A stretch of DNA of 64,000 nt from Planctomycetales bacterium 10988 (GCA_009664345.1 CP043547.1:6166709-6230708), one strand, 5' to 3'. Numbered from the stretch's first letter, positions 25,944-35,458 are shown. Notes: generated by a model not told the origin, from the sequence alone. Numbers and translations: made by a program.

Positions 25944-27836
25944 TTAATTCGAAGAAGCAGTCGAACAAAGCAAATCGTCGGGGATGGAAATCGCTCGTTC
26001 GCGGCAAGCGGTCGCCACCGCTGAGAGCGTCATCACCAACGGATAAAGCTTTTCATAATACCATAATTTAGCGAAGTAAAATCCGATTGGCGAGCATCGT
26101 CGATAGCAGCCGGATTCAATTTGCTGCAACAACCAGTCGAGTCCTCGATCGATCGCAGCCCGTCGTTCGTCCGTTTGTGTTTTCTCAAAAGCCAGCAAAG
26201 CCTCAAGTGCCAAAGCCGTCTCTTCGATGCTTGATTGCGGAGCGAAATTCGTTTCGTTCTTGTAAGTGGCGATCTGTTCGGAAACGGGAGCATTCCCCCA
26301 ACCGCCATCGATTTGTTGTTGCGAAAGAAGCCAATCCCGGGCCTGGGTGGCCGTTTCACATGCCAACTTTCCAGCATCGCGGTAGGCAAGCAACACCTTG
26401 GAAGTTCCATAAATGGGGTTGGCTTCTTCAACATGAAACTGATTGCCAAACCAGAGCGGGAACCACGAACCATCCTCTTTTTGTTGCTTGGCGAGATACT
26501 TCCAACCAGCGGTGATGGCCAGTTCAATGCGGTCCAAGATGGCGACATGCTGGGCGAGATTCTCTTGAAAATGCGTTTGCCAAACGAGCATCGCCCTGAT
26601 TGCGTGAGCAGTAATATCGGTGCTGCTGCGGTCAAAAGGGAGAGTTCCCCAACCACGGCAAAATGTTGGCCAGCCGCCATCGCGATTTTGCAGATTCAAT
26701 AACCATTGAATTCCGAGCAAAGCCGATTGTTCGTTCTTCGCGAGAATCTCCGGCGTCGCTTGGTCTTGCAGGCAAGATTCGTGGGCAAGCGCCAGCAAGG
26801 CTCCGGAAGTATCATCTGCATCCGGCACGCCGCCACTGAGGTCCGTCCAAGCCCAACCGCCAGGGGCCGCTCCGGTGTAAGGATGAACGGCCAAATGTTG
26901 ACAAGAGCGAACCCAATCCCACAGCGTTTCGTCGTTGCATTCGGCGGATTCCGGGGCATGAATGGCCAAGGCATTCACGGAAAGCGTCGTGACCCAAGTG
27001 GCCAAATTCGTATCAATCGGCCAAGAACCATCTTCACGAATGGAGTCTCTGAGAAAATCCGCACATCGTTCGGTAACAGGGTGTTCGGCCCGACCGGCTC
27101 CGACCAAACTCATCGCTACGAAACTTGTCAGCGGGGTGGCTTCTAGAAATCCTCCACTTGTCGGTTGAATTTCGACGAGCTTCGCCAAGGCTTTTTGCAT
27201 CGCTTGATTACGAATGATCCGAGTGATGGGATTGAGCGGTTGTCCTTTTTCATGTCTGACAAGACCGATCGCGATCAAAGCAGGCAGGGCGTAGCTGACC
27301 ACCGGAAGTTGAAGCGGACCGAGCCAAGATTGCGGCAAGCAAGCCATCTCAAAAGGCAGACGCGAAACTTCTTTCCAATCCACCAGACCCGCGAGAGCTG
27401 CATTGGTGAGGATCGGTACCGCGAAGGTTTTGTCCTTGCCGTATCGCTTGCGAATGCCCTCCACTCCGCCTTGTTTCGCGAGATAGGAATCCAAGGTGTT
27501 TAGCAATTCGGGATAGCGATCTTCGACTTCGGCCAATCGCAAGGCCGACTTCACCAACATACTCGTGGCAATATTTGACAAATTCCGGTCGGTATCGCCG
27601 AAGCCGCCATCAGGATTTTGTTGCTTTGTGAGCCAAGTCAAACCCCGTTCGATCAACTCGTGATCTTCGGTGGAGGAGGTCGCTTTACCTAAAATCGACA
27701 AGGCACTAATGGCCGTCGCGGTCGAGAGTGCGGAGGCGGAGAGTTTGCCCTCCCAGTGACCTTCACTCTTTTTTTCCGCCAAGAGATCACTTCGAACGCG
27801 GAGAAACGCTGCTTGCAGCGCGGCATCGGTCGGCAT
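25944..27836 (-). CDS. Class II terpene cyclase, squalene-hopene-cyclase-like (630 aa)
   Basis: An alpha-alpha barrel protein with many QW-type repeats (e.g. GLTWLTKQQNPDGGFGDTD, LLNLQNRDGGWPTFCRGWG). It keeps the class II protonation motif as PDADDTSG near residue 337, equivalent to the DXDD of squalene-hopene cyclase, and ends with the family-typical LWYYEKLYPLVMTLSA. Length (630) equals bacterial squalene-hopene cyclases. Substrate is unknown; adjacency to a prenyl synthase rather than squalene synthase suggests a prenyl chain or prenylated compound (inference). The start at 27836 has AAGGAG upstream; the longer frame to 28028 overlaps the ferredoxin gene and lacks resemblance. Confidence 0.88.
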   Translation of the reverse strand: MPTDAALQAAFLRVRSDLLAEKKSEGHWEGKLSASALSTATAISALSILGKATSSTEDHELIERGLTWLTKQQNPDGGFGDTDRNLSNIATSMLVKSALRLAEVEDRYPELLNTLDSYLAKQGGVEGIRKRYGKDKTFAVPILTNAALAGLVDWKEVSRLPFEMACLPQSWLGPLQLPVVSYALPALIAIGLVRHEKGQPLNPITRIIRNQAMQKALAKLVEIQPTSGGFLEATPLTSFVAMSLVGAGRAEHPVTERCADFLRDSIREDGSWPIDTNLATWVTTLSVNALAIHAPESAECNDETLWDWVRSCQHLAVHPYTGAAPGGWAWTDLSGGVPDADDTSGALLALAHESCLQDQATPEILAKNEQSALLGIQWLLNLQNRDGGWPTFCRGWGTLPFDRSSTDITAHAIRAMLVWQTHFQENLAQHVAILDRIELAITAGWKYLAKQQKEDGSWFPLWFGNQFHVEEANPIYGTSKVLLAYRDAGKLACETATQARDWLLSQQQIDGGWGNAPVSEQIATYKNETNFAPQSSIEETALALEALLAFEKTQTDERRAAIDRGLDWLLQQIESGCYRRCSPIGFYFAKLWYYEKLYPLVMTLSAVATACRERAISIPDDLLCSTASSN

Positions 27837-27906
27837 GGCGTTTCTCCTTTCTATTGGCAAGTGAGTTGTTTTGTGAAGTTGGTTGGTTTCAAGAACACAT
27901 GGTGAA

Positions 27907-29022
27907 TTAAAGGTCGATGGAGTCGAGTTCGTCGATGAGGTCATCAAGTTCATCTTTAGGTTCGTCTTGCCGATTTTCTTGACGTTTGGGAACTCCGACG
28001 GTTGCCCCGACGGCTTCGCGTCCATCAAGCATCAATTCGCGATCCCGTTCTTTCACCGCGGTATCGAGTGCCGAGCCTTCCGGGGCACCGAAGAGTTTTG
28101 AAAGATCGATCTTCAGGCCGCCAGCTTCTCCCATGGGACTTCCGGCGATGGCAGGGGTTTTGTGTTGCGGGAAGATGATGGCATTTTCAGGACAGACACG
28201 ACTGCAAGCAGGGCAGCCTTTGCGGCAATTGTCGGGTTGCTCAACGAGAATCGAATCGACTTTATCGACGCCATAAACCCCGAAAAGACAGAAGTCGAGG
28301 CATTCCAAACAATTCGTACAGCGGCTGAAGTCGATGACCGGATACCAGCGGCGTTTAGTTTGTTCTTCAATGCGGATCGGTTCGACGGTCTCGGGGCTGG
28401 CCTCCTCCGACCCATTTGTTAAAGGAGGAGTTCCATTCTTCGCGGCAACCTCTCCGAGAATCGGCAGGCTCGCTGGCTTCCCATTTCCATTTCGTTTGCC
28501 AGGCTCTTCCGCATTGAGATAGCGGTCCATTTGCTCCGGCTTCGGCTTTCCTTTGATCCAATCATTCAAGGAAAGCTGCACAAGCGGGGTCGATGCCTCT
28601 TTGACAATTCGACGGATTTCTTCCAGATAATCGTCGACATTTTTGGAAGCTTTCAAGTTGAGATGAAAGATCGTTCGCTTTGAGTTGGATTCCTCAGGAG
28701 GCGGCGCTTGTTCGGTTTCTTCCTCTTCTTCCCCATCGGAAACCAGGGCGGACTTGCCAAATTTCCCTTCAATCCCATTGCGATGCAAAATCCAATGCGC
28801 GGCACGGGGGAACAGCCAACTCCCAATGATAAACGTTCCCGAGAGATTTTTCAGGCAGAGCATGCCGGTTCCATCGGGCTTGAGGTCGTAAAGATGAGGA
28901 ACGACCGTCGCTTCCATATTCGGTTCCATCATCACCGCGGTAATGAGGTCTTCCTCAAAACGACGTTTGACGGGGCTATTGCTTTGACCTTGTGAGAGTA
29001 CCACCGTGATTTTCGGGGCCAT
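27907..29022 (-). CDS. Multidomain protein with a 2[4Fe-4S] ferredoxin module (about 371 aa)
   Basis: Residues about 1-90 are folded but unrecognised (APKITVVLSQGQSNSPVKRR); a charged linker follows. The ferredoxin module near 230-285 has CTNCLECLDFC (CxxCxxCxxxC) and CRKGCPACSRVCP (CxxxCxxCxxxC), so two [4Fe-4S] clusters are expected, the second with one extra residue. The C-terminus is acidic (DELDDLIDELDSIDL). An electron donor for cluster partners (radical SAM enzyme, DUF116 fusion, reductase) is plausible. The start is ATG 29022, or a TTG three codons earlier at 29031. Downstream is the terpene cyclase after 70 nt. Confidence 0.8.
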   Translation of the reverse strand: MAPKITVVLSQGQSNSPVKRRFEEDLITAVMMEPNMEATVVPHLYDLKPDGTGMLCLKNLSGTFIIGSWLFPRAAHWILHRNGIEGKFGKSALVSDGEEEEETEQAPPPEESNSKRTIFHLNLKASKNVDDYLEEIRRIVKEASTPLVQLSLNDWIKGKPKPEQMDRYLNAEEPGKRNGNGKPASLPILGEVAAKNGTPPLTNGSEEASPETVEPIRIEEQTKRRWYPVIDFSRCTNCLECLDFCLFGVYGVDKVDSILVEQPDNCRKGCPACSRVCPENAIIFPQHKTPAIAGSPMGEAGGLKIDLSKLFGAPEGSALDTAVKERDRELMLDGREAVGATVGVPKRQENRQDEPKDELDDLIDELDSIDL

Positions 29023-29203
29023 GGGGTTCAACTCATTTCAGGGGGGTGAGAGAAGGGAATGGTCCACAGAAAGTAAAGGCATTATTTTAATCGCCTACGA
29101 GTCGGAATGCGAGAGAGTCGAAGCAAAACAAAGCATTTTAAGGAAGGTTTGTTTTCAACTGTTTACAAAATCGTGGCTTGATCTTCATACGTAATAAGAG
29201 TCT

Positions 29204-29656
29204 CTAATACACTTGGCCTTTAATGGTTCGTTGAGCAACTTCCCAACTAGACTCCAAGTGTTGTAAATATTCATCGATGGAAAGGAGTGGCTCACCGCTG
29301 CCTTCAATTTCAAAGAGCCATCCCTTGTCATATTTGTCTACATTAATTGCCGACGGATCGGAAAGCAATGCTTCATTAAAGATGGTCAACGTTCCCGAGA
29401 TCGGGGAATAGAGCCCGCTTTCCGCTTTGGAACTTTCTATATCTCCGATCTCTTGACGTTGTTGCACGGGACTTTGTTCATCCACATGCCATTCTAAAAA
29501 ATAAACATCTTGTAAAAGCCGTACCGCATACGCAGAAAAACCAAAGCGGAAACCCTTTTCGATTGGTAAGGCCCACATATGATTTTTTGAATAGTTGCGA
29601 TCTGTGGGAAAGTGAGCTTCATACTTTCCCATCATGAAAGTTTTGACATCGCTCAC
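29204..29656 (-). CDS. Glycine-cleavage H-protein-like carrier protein (150 aa)
   Basis: Resembles GcvH: the lipoyl-lysine loop appears as GDIESSKAESGLYSPISGTL (family: G.ESVKA.SD.YSPVSG), with the modified Lys conserved near residue 76, followed by GWLFEIEGSG (family GWL.K). The N-terminal ~35 residues are non-standard. No T-, P- or L-protein gene is nearby, so a role in glycine cleavage is unlikely; it may be a dedicated lipoylated carrier, as H-like proteins are in other specialised pathways. It starts with GTG in a 4-nt overlap (GTGA) with the stop of the radical SAM gene, showing translational coupling. Confidence 0.8.
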   Translation of the reverse strand: MSDVKTFMMGKYEAHFPTDRNYSKNHMWALPIEKGFRFGFSAYAVRLLQDVYFLEWHVDEQSPVQQRQEIGDIESSKAESGLYSPISGTLTIFNEALLSDPSAINVDKYDKGWLFEIEGSGEPLLSIDEYLQHLESSWEVAQRTIKGQVY

Positions 29657-30960
29657 GTATAGCGTATCCCTTGGTGTTCGGCTTCAAAAAAGGCGGGAAG
29701 TAGCCCATCCACACGCAATAAACCTTCACGGGTTAATTGAATTCGATCCGGCTCATAACTTAACCAACCTTCTTCTTTATATTTATCCCATTCGGCCTGC
29801 CATTCGGAGAGAATATTGACCCCGAATTTGTTTTGAAAATATTGAACGTCGAGCCAACCTTTTTTCATTTGCAAAATCATTTCACGCACCAATAGTTGAT
29901 GCTCGGTTGGTCGGAAGGCTCGTCCTAAAGGAAGTTCTCCTTTTTCGGTCAAGGTTTCCATATAACCTTTCCAATCAGGAAGGTTTTGATAATGGACGCC
30001 TGACACATGACCAAAACTTGCAATCCCGGTGGCAAGTAAATCGGAACCTTTCCACAAATGATCACGGTAAGAAAACTTTACATTCTTGCTTTTCTTCACC
30101 ATGGTGTAAGCCGAGGAAACTTCATAACCAACGGCTTCCAATTCTGCAAAGGCATAGTCAACCCATTCGCGTTTCAACGTCCAATCAGCAACGGGAATCG
30201 GTTTGCCTTCATGAAGAACCCCTTGTGAAATCACGGTATTAAAGGGAAGTTCCATTTGATAGATCGTGACACTATCCGGAGACATCTCGATCGTTTTACG
30301 AATGTTTTCTTTCCAATTGTCCCATGTTTCTCCCACCATGCCGGCGATCAAGTCGATGTTGACACTGTCAAAGTTGGCTTCAACGATTGAATCCCACGCT
30401 TTATACACTTCACCACTTAAATGGGCGCGGCCGTTTTCTTCTAAAATTCCATCGTGAAAGTTTTCTACCCCGAGACTCAATCGGGTGATGCCGATTTCTT
30501 TTAATGTCTTTACTTTCCGCGGAGTCAACGTACCGGGTTCACATTCAAACGTCACTTCTTCCGCTTGATCCCAACTGATATTTTTTCGCAAACTGTCAAC
30601 AACGGCTTCCAATTGTCGCGGAGCCAAGAACGAAGGCGTTCCTCCCCCAAAATAAACAAAGCGGAAAGGACGCCCTCCCATCACGGGAAGTTTACTAACA
30701 AGTTCAATTTCTTTATCGAGCGCGGCTAAATAATCGCGAACTTCCGATTGACGTTTATCAGTAAAGACTCGGAAGTAACAAAATTTACAACGCTTGCGAC
30801 AGAACGGGATATGTAAATAAAGACCCAGCGGAACTTCTGCCGGCGGGGCCTGCATCACGGAGGTCACTTCTTGCAACGATTCCGACTTCCACGCAGAGTA
30901 AGGCGGATAGTTCGAGATAAAATAGCTGCCGACTTCCGTTTTTTTTGTTTCGGTAGCCAT
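29653..30960 (-). CDS. HemW-like radical SAM protein (435 aa)
   Basis: Radical SAM TIM-barrel enzyme of the coproporphyrinogen-III-oxidase-like (HemW/HemN) group. LGLYLHIPFCRKRCKFCYF near residues 45-64 gives the CxxxCxxC cluster motif in the family's usual HIPFC context; FVYFGGGTPSFL follows about 60 residues later and LSLGVENFHDGIL is the typical later segment. The C-terminal domain (MILQMKKGWLDVQYFQNKFG) also matches HemW-like proteins. Authentic HemW is a haem chaperone, but coupling to an H-like carrier suggests a specialised role. Start at 30960 (GAGGAA upstream); the frame to 30999 is less likely. Confidence 0.88.
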   Translation of the reverse strand: MATETKKTEVGSYFISNYPPYSAWKSESLQEVTSVMQAPPAEVPLGLYLHIPFCRKRCKFCYFRVFTDKRQSEVRDYLAALDKEIELVSKLPVMGGRPFRFVYFGGGTPSFLAPRQLEAVVDSLRKNISWDQAEEVTFECEPGTLTPRKVKTLKEIGITRLSLGVENFHDGILEENGRAHLSGEVYKAWDSIVEANFDSVNIDLIAGMVGETWDNWKENIRKTIEMSPDSVTIYQMELPFNTVISQGVLHEGKPIPVADWTLKREWVDYAFAELEAVGYEVSSAYTMVKKSKNVKFSYRDHLWKGSDLLATGIASFGHVSGVHYQNLPDWKGYMETLTEKGELPLGRAFRPTEHQLLVREMILQMKKGWLDVQYFQNKFGVNILSEWQAEWDKYKEEGWLSYEPDRIQLTREGLLRVDGLLPAFFEAEHQGIRYT

Positions 30961-31089
30961 AAGGCATTCCTCAATGAGTGTTGCTTGTTGTTTCAACAAA
31001 AGAAAGATTCAAATTCAATAGAAAATAAAAAGTTGAATCGAGTCTTTTGTTAATTTTAAAATTTATTGAGTGGGGATGAAAGTTTTTGT

Positions 31090-32295
31090 TTATTCTCCAG
31101 CAAAACAGAGAACTTCCCCATTTCCGTTGGCAATAACAAGGGCATTCTCCGCGATGGCAGGCGAACCGAGAAAATCGCCACCGGCTTCATATTCCCAAAC
31201 GGCTTCTCCACTTTTGGCATCCAGGGCATAAACTGTACCGCGAGGGGAGCCGAAATAAACACGACTTCCTGCAATCACCGGCGAGCCATCAATGCCGCGA
31301 CGCACTGGAAAGGACCAAAGTAACTCGGAGCTTTTCGGATGAATCGCTTTTAGCAATCGATCGCGACCTCCGACAAAGATTGCCTCTTTCGAGATCGCCG
31401 CGGAACTTCGATACGGGAGCGAACGCTCAGGGTTGCGGAATTCCCAAACAATGGAAAGTTCTCGCCAATTCACACAATAAAAAGTATCGACCAAATTACC
31501 GACGTATAATAAATCCCCACTGACCGCCGGGGTCGCTGCCGCCTGCCCGCCGATTTGAATATGCCCGATTTCTTTGCCTTCGTTCAGATTCACGACGCGG
31601 AGAAGTTCATCACAGCCAGCAATGAAAGCCCGATCTTCAACCACGGTAATCGAAGCATGGACGGGGCCATCGGTCTCCAACTTCCAGGCGACTTCGCCAC
31701 TTTCTCGCGTGACACAATAGAAACATTGATCATAAGAACCGAAGAGAACTTTATCTTGATAGAAATTGGCACTCGAAATAATTTCCGCATCGGTTTCGAT
31801 TCGCCAAAGCTCGGTTCCTTTATTACGATCCAGCGCATAAAAAATCCCATCGGAATCCCCGATATAAACTTGATCGTCTTTTACGGCAGCAGCGGCCTGG
31901 AAACCGCCTTCTACCTGAAAACTCCACTTCTCTTTGCCTGTTTTCAAGTCAATGGCATAGAGTTTACCATCCGGAGCCAAGCCACCAACATAGACAACTC
32001 CCTCGACAATCACCGGGGTCGATTCAAAGGAGGCTTCCAGATCGGCGAATTTCCAGCGAACCGCAAGTTCATCCGGCAACGGATTCTGGGCAACTCCGGT
32101 AGATTGGGCATTTCCGCGAAAGACGGGCCATTCCTGAGAGGTTTGAATGGAAGACTCTAGCGAAGCGGTTTCTTCGGCGGTGACAAAATTATCAACGCAA
32201 AACAAGGAAATGGCGAGCACTGTCGCGAAGTGAAGTGCCGTCCGCGTTTTCTTCCTTGTCGAGGTTGATTGTTGAGTGGCGTAGGTTGGTTCCAT
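31090..32295 (-). CDS. Exported PQQ-type beta-propeller protein (401 aa)
   Basis: An N-terminal basic stretch and hydrophobic segment (ALHFATVLAISLFCVDNFVTA) form a probable signal peptide. The rest is seven or eight PQQ-like blades with recurring G.lYALD...G...W....., e.g. GKLYAIDLKTGKEKWSFQVE and GTVYALDAKSGEAVWEYE. No quinoprotein dehydrogenase catalytic motifs are visible, so it is more likely a scaffold like BamB or a sensor-type propeller. It sits on the cluster strand between the radical SAM and alcohol dehydrogenase genes, with gaps of 130-240 nt; its link to the pathway is positional only. Confidence 0.85.
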   Translation of the reverse strand: MEPTYATQQSTSTRKKTRTALHFATVLAISLFCVDNFVTAEETASLESSIQTSQEWPVFRGNAQSTGVAQNPLPDELAVRWKFADLEASFESTPVIVEGVVYVGGLAPDGKLYAIDLKTGKEKWSFQVEGGFQAAAAVKDDQVYIGDSDGIFYALDRNKGTELWRIETDAEIISSANFYQDKVLFGSYDQCFYCVTRESGEVAWKLETDGPVHASITVVEDRAFIAGCDELLRVVNLNEGKEIGHIQIGGQAAATPAVSGDLLYVGNLVDTFYCVNWRELSIVWEFRNPERSLPYRSSAAISKEAIFVGGRDRLLKAIHPKSSELLWSFPVRRGIDGSPVIAGSRVYFGSPRGTVYALDAKSGEAVWEYEAGGDFLGSPAIAENALVIANGNGEVLCFAGE

Positions 32296-32534
32296 TGGTG
32301 TTCCGACCTCAATTTAGTGCTGTGTTGCCCGTCTCTGGCTGAAATTCTTCTTTGTATTATAGGGGCGAAGTCCAGTTCGTCGCGAATGATTCTCTAGCAT
32401 CTAACCTAAAGATAGTGAGAGAGTTTCTCAATTCTTAGCATATTCAAACAAATATTATTATAGTAATTCAAAAATTCAATCGATCCAATGGCTTTGATCA
32501 AGAAACCGGATTTCGCCTCCTGTCTTCGTTCTGA

Positions 32535-33689
32535 TTAATAGATCGATTCGTAAATCGTTTGAAAATCGTCCTTCTTCACCGGGCGAGGATTAAAAGTACC
32601 CGTCCATTGCTTCGCGGCGTCTTCCGAAAGTTGATCGAGCACGTCGAGTGGGATCGAGCAATCTCGCAGCTTCGTAAATAACTTGGCGGAATGGGCTTGT
32701 TCGGTTACCCAATTTGCCAAAACCTCCGCAGCGATCTCATTTTTTTCATCGAAAGGAATTTCAGAAACTTCTAAAAGCTCTTCATACCAACCGTTGATTT
32801 TGGGGTCTTCGCCATTGAAGCGAATGACGCCGGGCAAGGTCAGCGCGATCGCTTGACCGTGAATGATATTAAAACGGGCTGTCAAAGGATTCGCACAGGC
32901 ATGCGCGGCCCCGAGCATCGAATTTTCAATCGCCATGCCCGCCCAACTTGCTCCCAAAAGCATCGTGCCTCGGGCTTCCAGATGAAGCGGTTCCGCCAAG
33001 ATTTTCGGAAAGCTCGCATGGAGATATTTCCAGGCTTGCCGACTGTACATCAAGGAGACGGCGTTTCGCGGCTTGGTAACATAAGTTTCCAACGCATGGG
33101 AGATCGCGTCAATCCCCGTAACAGACGTAACCGTAGAAGGTTGTGTCAAAGTTAGAGCTGGGTCGAGTAGGGCCATCACACAAGCGGCCTTCTTATCTCC
33201 ACAGGCCATTTTTACGTGAGTTTCCTCATCGGAAATGAGGGCAAACGATTGCGTTTCGCTCCCGGTTCCAGCGGTGGTGGGAATGGCAATCATGGGGAGC
33301 ATCGGCTTGGTCGCCTTATCTTTTCCCCAATAATCTTGCATTTTTCCGCCATTGGTATAGATGAAATTGAGCCCTTTGGCACAATCCATCGAACTTCCGC
33401 CCCCGATGCCAATTAGCAGATCGGGCCGGAACTCGTTCGCAACTTCCAGGGCTTGTTGCACGGTGGCCGTTGAGGGATTTTCCTCGACTCCGTCAAAAAT
33501 CTCCCATTCTAAAGAAGGATTCGCTAAGGCATTGGTCGCACGGCCGATATGACCTGCTTTCAAAATGCCAGGGTCAGTGACTAATAAGATACGTTTGGCT
33601 TTGAGTTGGCTGACGTAATCCCCTAAATGATCAAGTTGGTTGGCACCAAAAATGATCCGCGTCCTCGGTTGAAAATCAAAAGCATCCAT
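32535..33689 (-). CDS. Iron-containing (group III) alcohol dehydrogenase (384 aa)
   Basis: NAD(P)-dependent aldehyde/alcohol oxidoreductase. GIGGGSSMDCAKG (about 93-105) binds the dinucleotide, and PTTAGTGSETQ (about 137-147) is the family motif. Metal ligands are visible as Asp in LDPALT (about 193) and His in GIDAISHALE, GAAHACANPL and NIIHGQAIAL. Length 384 is typical. In context with the acyl adenylase and acyl reductase upstream, it would reduce the aldehyde to an alcohol (inference). A terminator lies between it and the ALDH-like gene, so it is likely on a separate transcript. Confidence 0.92.
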   Translation of the reverse strand: MDAFDFQPRTRIIFGANQLDHLGDYVSQLKAKRILLVTDPGILKAGHIGRATNALANPSLEWEIFDGVEENPSTATVQQALEVANEFRPDLLIGIGGGSSMDCAKGLNFIYTNGGKMQDYWGKDKATKPMLPMIAIPTTAGTGSETQSFALISDEETHVKMACGDKKAACVMALLDPALTLTQPSTVTSVTGIDAISHALETYVTKPRNAVSLMYSRQAWKYLHASFPKILAEPLHLEARGTMLLGASWAGMAIENSMLGAAHACANPLTARFNIIHGQAIALTLPGVIRFNGEDPKINGWYEELLEVSEIPFDEKNEIAAEVLANWVTEQAHSAKLFTKLRDCSIPLDVLDQLSEDAAKQWTGTFNPRPVKKDDFQTIYESIY

Positions 33690-33803
33690 GAACAGATTTC
33701 ATTCCACTTGCTCGATGAGAGAGCGGGGAAACCCAAAAGGTTTATTAATCAAACCTTGAGGGCGAAACAATACGAGGAAACAATAACGCCCACAACAATT
33801 TCA

Positions 33804-33853
33804 TAAAAAACCGGCTGGCAACAAGGCAAGACACTCGCGCCAACCGGTTTTTA
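33804..33853 (-). terminator. Intrinsic terminator after the acyl-CoA reductase gene
   Basis: On the minus strand AAAAACCGGTTGG pairs with CCAGCCGGTTTTT (13 bp with one G-U pair) around a 21-nt loop, ending in a T run. It sits 13 nt past the stop of the reductase gene and splits the acid-activation pair from the alcohol dehydrogenase. Confidence 0.85.
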
Positions 33854-33865
33854 TTCGGTCGAGAC

Positions 33866-35308
33866 TTACGCCATGGCGGCGGTTAATTTTTCTTCCGGCA
33901 TTTGGAAGGCACGTGCGCGGAAAAGGAAGTCGATGATATTGCCTTCGTGCGGTTGCAGCCAATCGAGTTTGATCGTCGGGATCGGACCGAGATTCAAGCG
34001 GTCGATATTCGTGGCACTGATCAAGTTCGATTGAAACTGAGTATCGTTGGTAATCGCGGAGCAAACGAGGGTGTATCCCATTCGCTCGATCATTTGATCT
34101 TGCGGGCATTCGACCACGGAGACAAAGGGGAACATGAATTCCTTCGAGGCAATGGCCGCTTCCGGCGAATCACAATGGGCGACGACCGGGCGGAGATAAC
34201 CGTATCGTTCTTCTTCAATGAAGCGAGTCCCATACGATTCGGTCATGTGGGTCACGCCTTCTTGCTCCATATCTTTTTCGAGCATTCCCCAAATCGCTTC
34301 CGCAGCACCAGGAACCGTAAAGGCAGCCAAGGCCGCATCGGGATCGGAAGGCGGTTTGACTTCGATGGGGCCAATGCGTTCGGCGATGGCGGCGGCGATC
34401 TCTTTGGTGTGTCGCGGTGCCCAAATCCCCGAGCAATTGATGCAACCACGTCCACTGTTGAGATAGACGCTATCGACCATCATGTCGAGGTATTGTTCCC
34501 AGTTATCGACTTCATCTTCGCCGAGAATGATTTTGCTGAAGCCAGGACCATGGACCTGAATGCGGGGATCGCCTTTATATTTTTCGATCGTATTCGTTCC
34601 GCCAAAGATCATAGAACGATCGCAGTGGGTCATTACCGCGGCCCCCATGTCCGTCTTGCCGGGATAGATCGAAATCGCTTCCCGCGGAATTCCGGCGGCA
34701 AAGAAAGCTTCGGCCATCCGGAAAGGCGTCCAAATCTCTTGCGAACCCGGTTTGATAATCAGACCGATTTGCAACGGAATGACGGGTAGCCACAGCGTAT
34801 GAACCCCCGGCGAGTTCGAAGGCAGAACCATTCCCAAGGCATTTGTTTGAGCTTGATAACTGACGGTGACGCCACGATCTTCTCGGCCAAACCCCCGGCT
34901 GAGGATATTCAGATCAAGTCCCCGCGTGAGGGCATCGAGAATCTTATCCATATTGTGCAAGACGAAATGATTCTTCGTCATATTCCCTTTGCACAAGTGT
35001 TCGGGAAGTCCGGTCGTGGCCGATTGTTGTTTAACAAAATCTTCCGGGGTTTGCTCCGCTTCGCCGATCGGCAAGGTCGCATTGAGGTACAAATCCCCGG
35101 CTTTTTTCATCATCTCGATCAAGTCGGAGATCGGAATCTTGCGGAGGGCTTCGCGGGCCTTGAAAGATTTTCGAATATCACGACCGAGCAAACCGCCATT
35201 GGCTTGGCTGACTTCCGCGATCGGTTCGCCTGTCGCGAAGTGGACGATTTCCTGTTTTTCCAGACTTTTATAAGGCTTTCCCCAGCGAAGGGCAGGAATA
35301 TGAAACAT
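33866..35308 (-). CDS. ALDH-superfamily acyl-CoA/acyl reductase, LuxC-like (480 aa)
   Basis: Aldehyde dehydrogenase fold: a nucleotide-binding region with MVLPSNSPGVHTLWLPVIPL and IIKPGSQEIWTPFRMAEAF, a GGTNTIEKY loop, and a catalytic-cysteine segment NSGRGCINCSGIW near residues 290-300. The N-terminal ~120 residues are long for a simple ALDH and resemble LuxC-type acyl reductases. It should reduce an activated acyl or aroyl group to the aldehyde. The adenylase gene lies 150 nt upstream on the same strand and a terminator follows directly, so these two form a compact unit. Start ATG 35308 preferred over GTG 35314, with CGGAGC upstream. Confidence 0.82.
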   Translation of the reverse strand: MFHIPALRWGKPYKSLEKQEIVHFATGEPIAEVSQANGGLLGRDIRKSFKAREALRKIPISDLIEMMKKAGDLYLNATLPIGEAEQTPEDFVKQQSATTGLPEHLCKGNMTKNHFVLHNMDKILDALTRGLDLNILSRGFGREDRGVTVSYQAQTNALGMVLPSNSPGVHTLWLPVIPLQIGLIIKPGSQEIWTPFRMAEAFFAAGIPREAISIYPGKTDMGAAVMTHCDRSMIFGGTNTIEKYKGDPRIQVHGPGFSKIILGEDEVDNWEQYLDMMVDSVYLNSGRGCINCSGIWAPRHTKEIAAAIAERIGPIEVKPPSDPDAALAAFTVPGAAEAIWGMLEKDMEQEGVTHMTESYGTRFIEEERYGYLRPVVAHCDSPEAAIASKEFMFPFVSVVECPQDQMIERMGYTLVCSAITNDTQFQSNLISATNIDRLNLGPIPTIKLDWLQPHEGNIIDFLFRARAFQMPEEKLTAAMA

Positions 35309-35458
35309 GAACACGCTCCGTATTGTCGGTAAAATGAAATTCAGGTCGCGACCGCTTTTTACAGGTCGGATCGGACTCGTATTGTATGTTGTTTCTACTT
35401 ATCTACGACCGCAGCCGCGATTTTATGGACATCGTAGCAATTTGTTGGACGCCGCCGA

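Noticed and set aside
29204-29656. Calling the carrier gcvH
   Set aside because: The lipoyl loop fits, but no glycine-cleavage genes are near and the N-terminus differs.
29653-30960. Calling the radical SAM gene hemW or hemN outright
   Set aside because: Family motifs fit the group, but context (H-like carrier, prenyl genes) differs from haem biosynthesis, so no symbol was given.
33902-34789. 295-codon plus-strand frame opposite the LuxC-like gene
   Set aside because: Antisense shadow of a conserved ALDH-fold gene.
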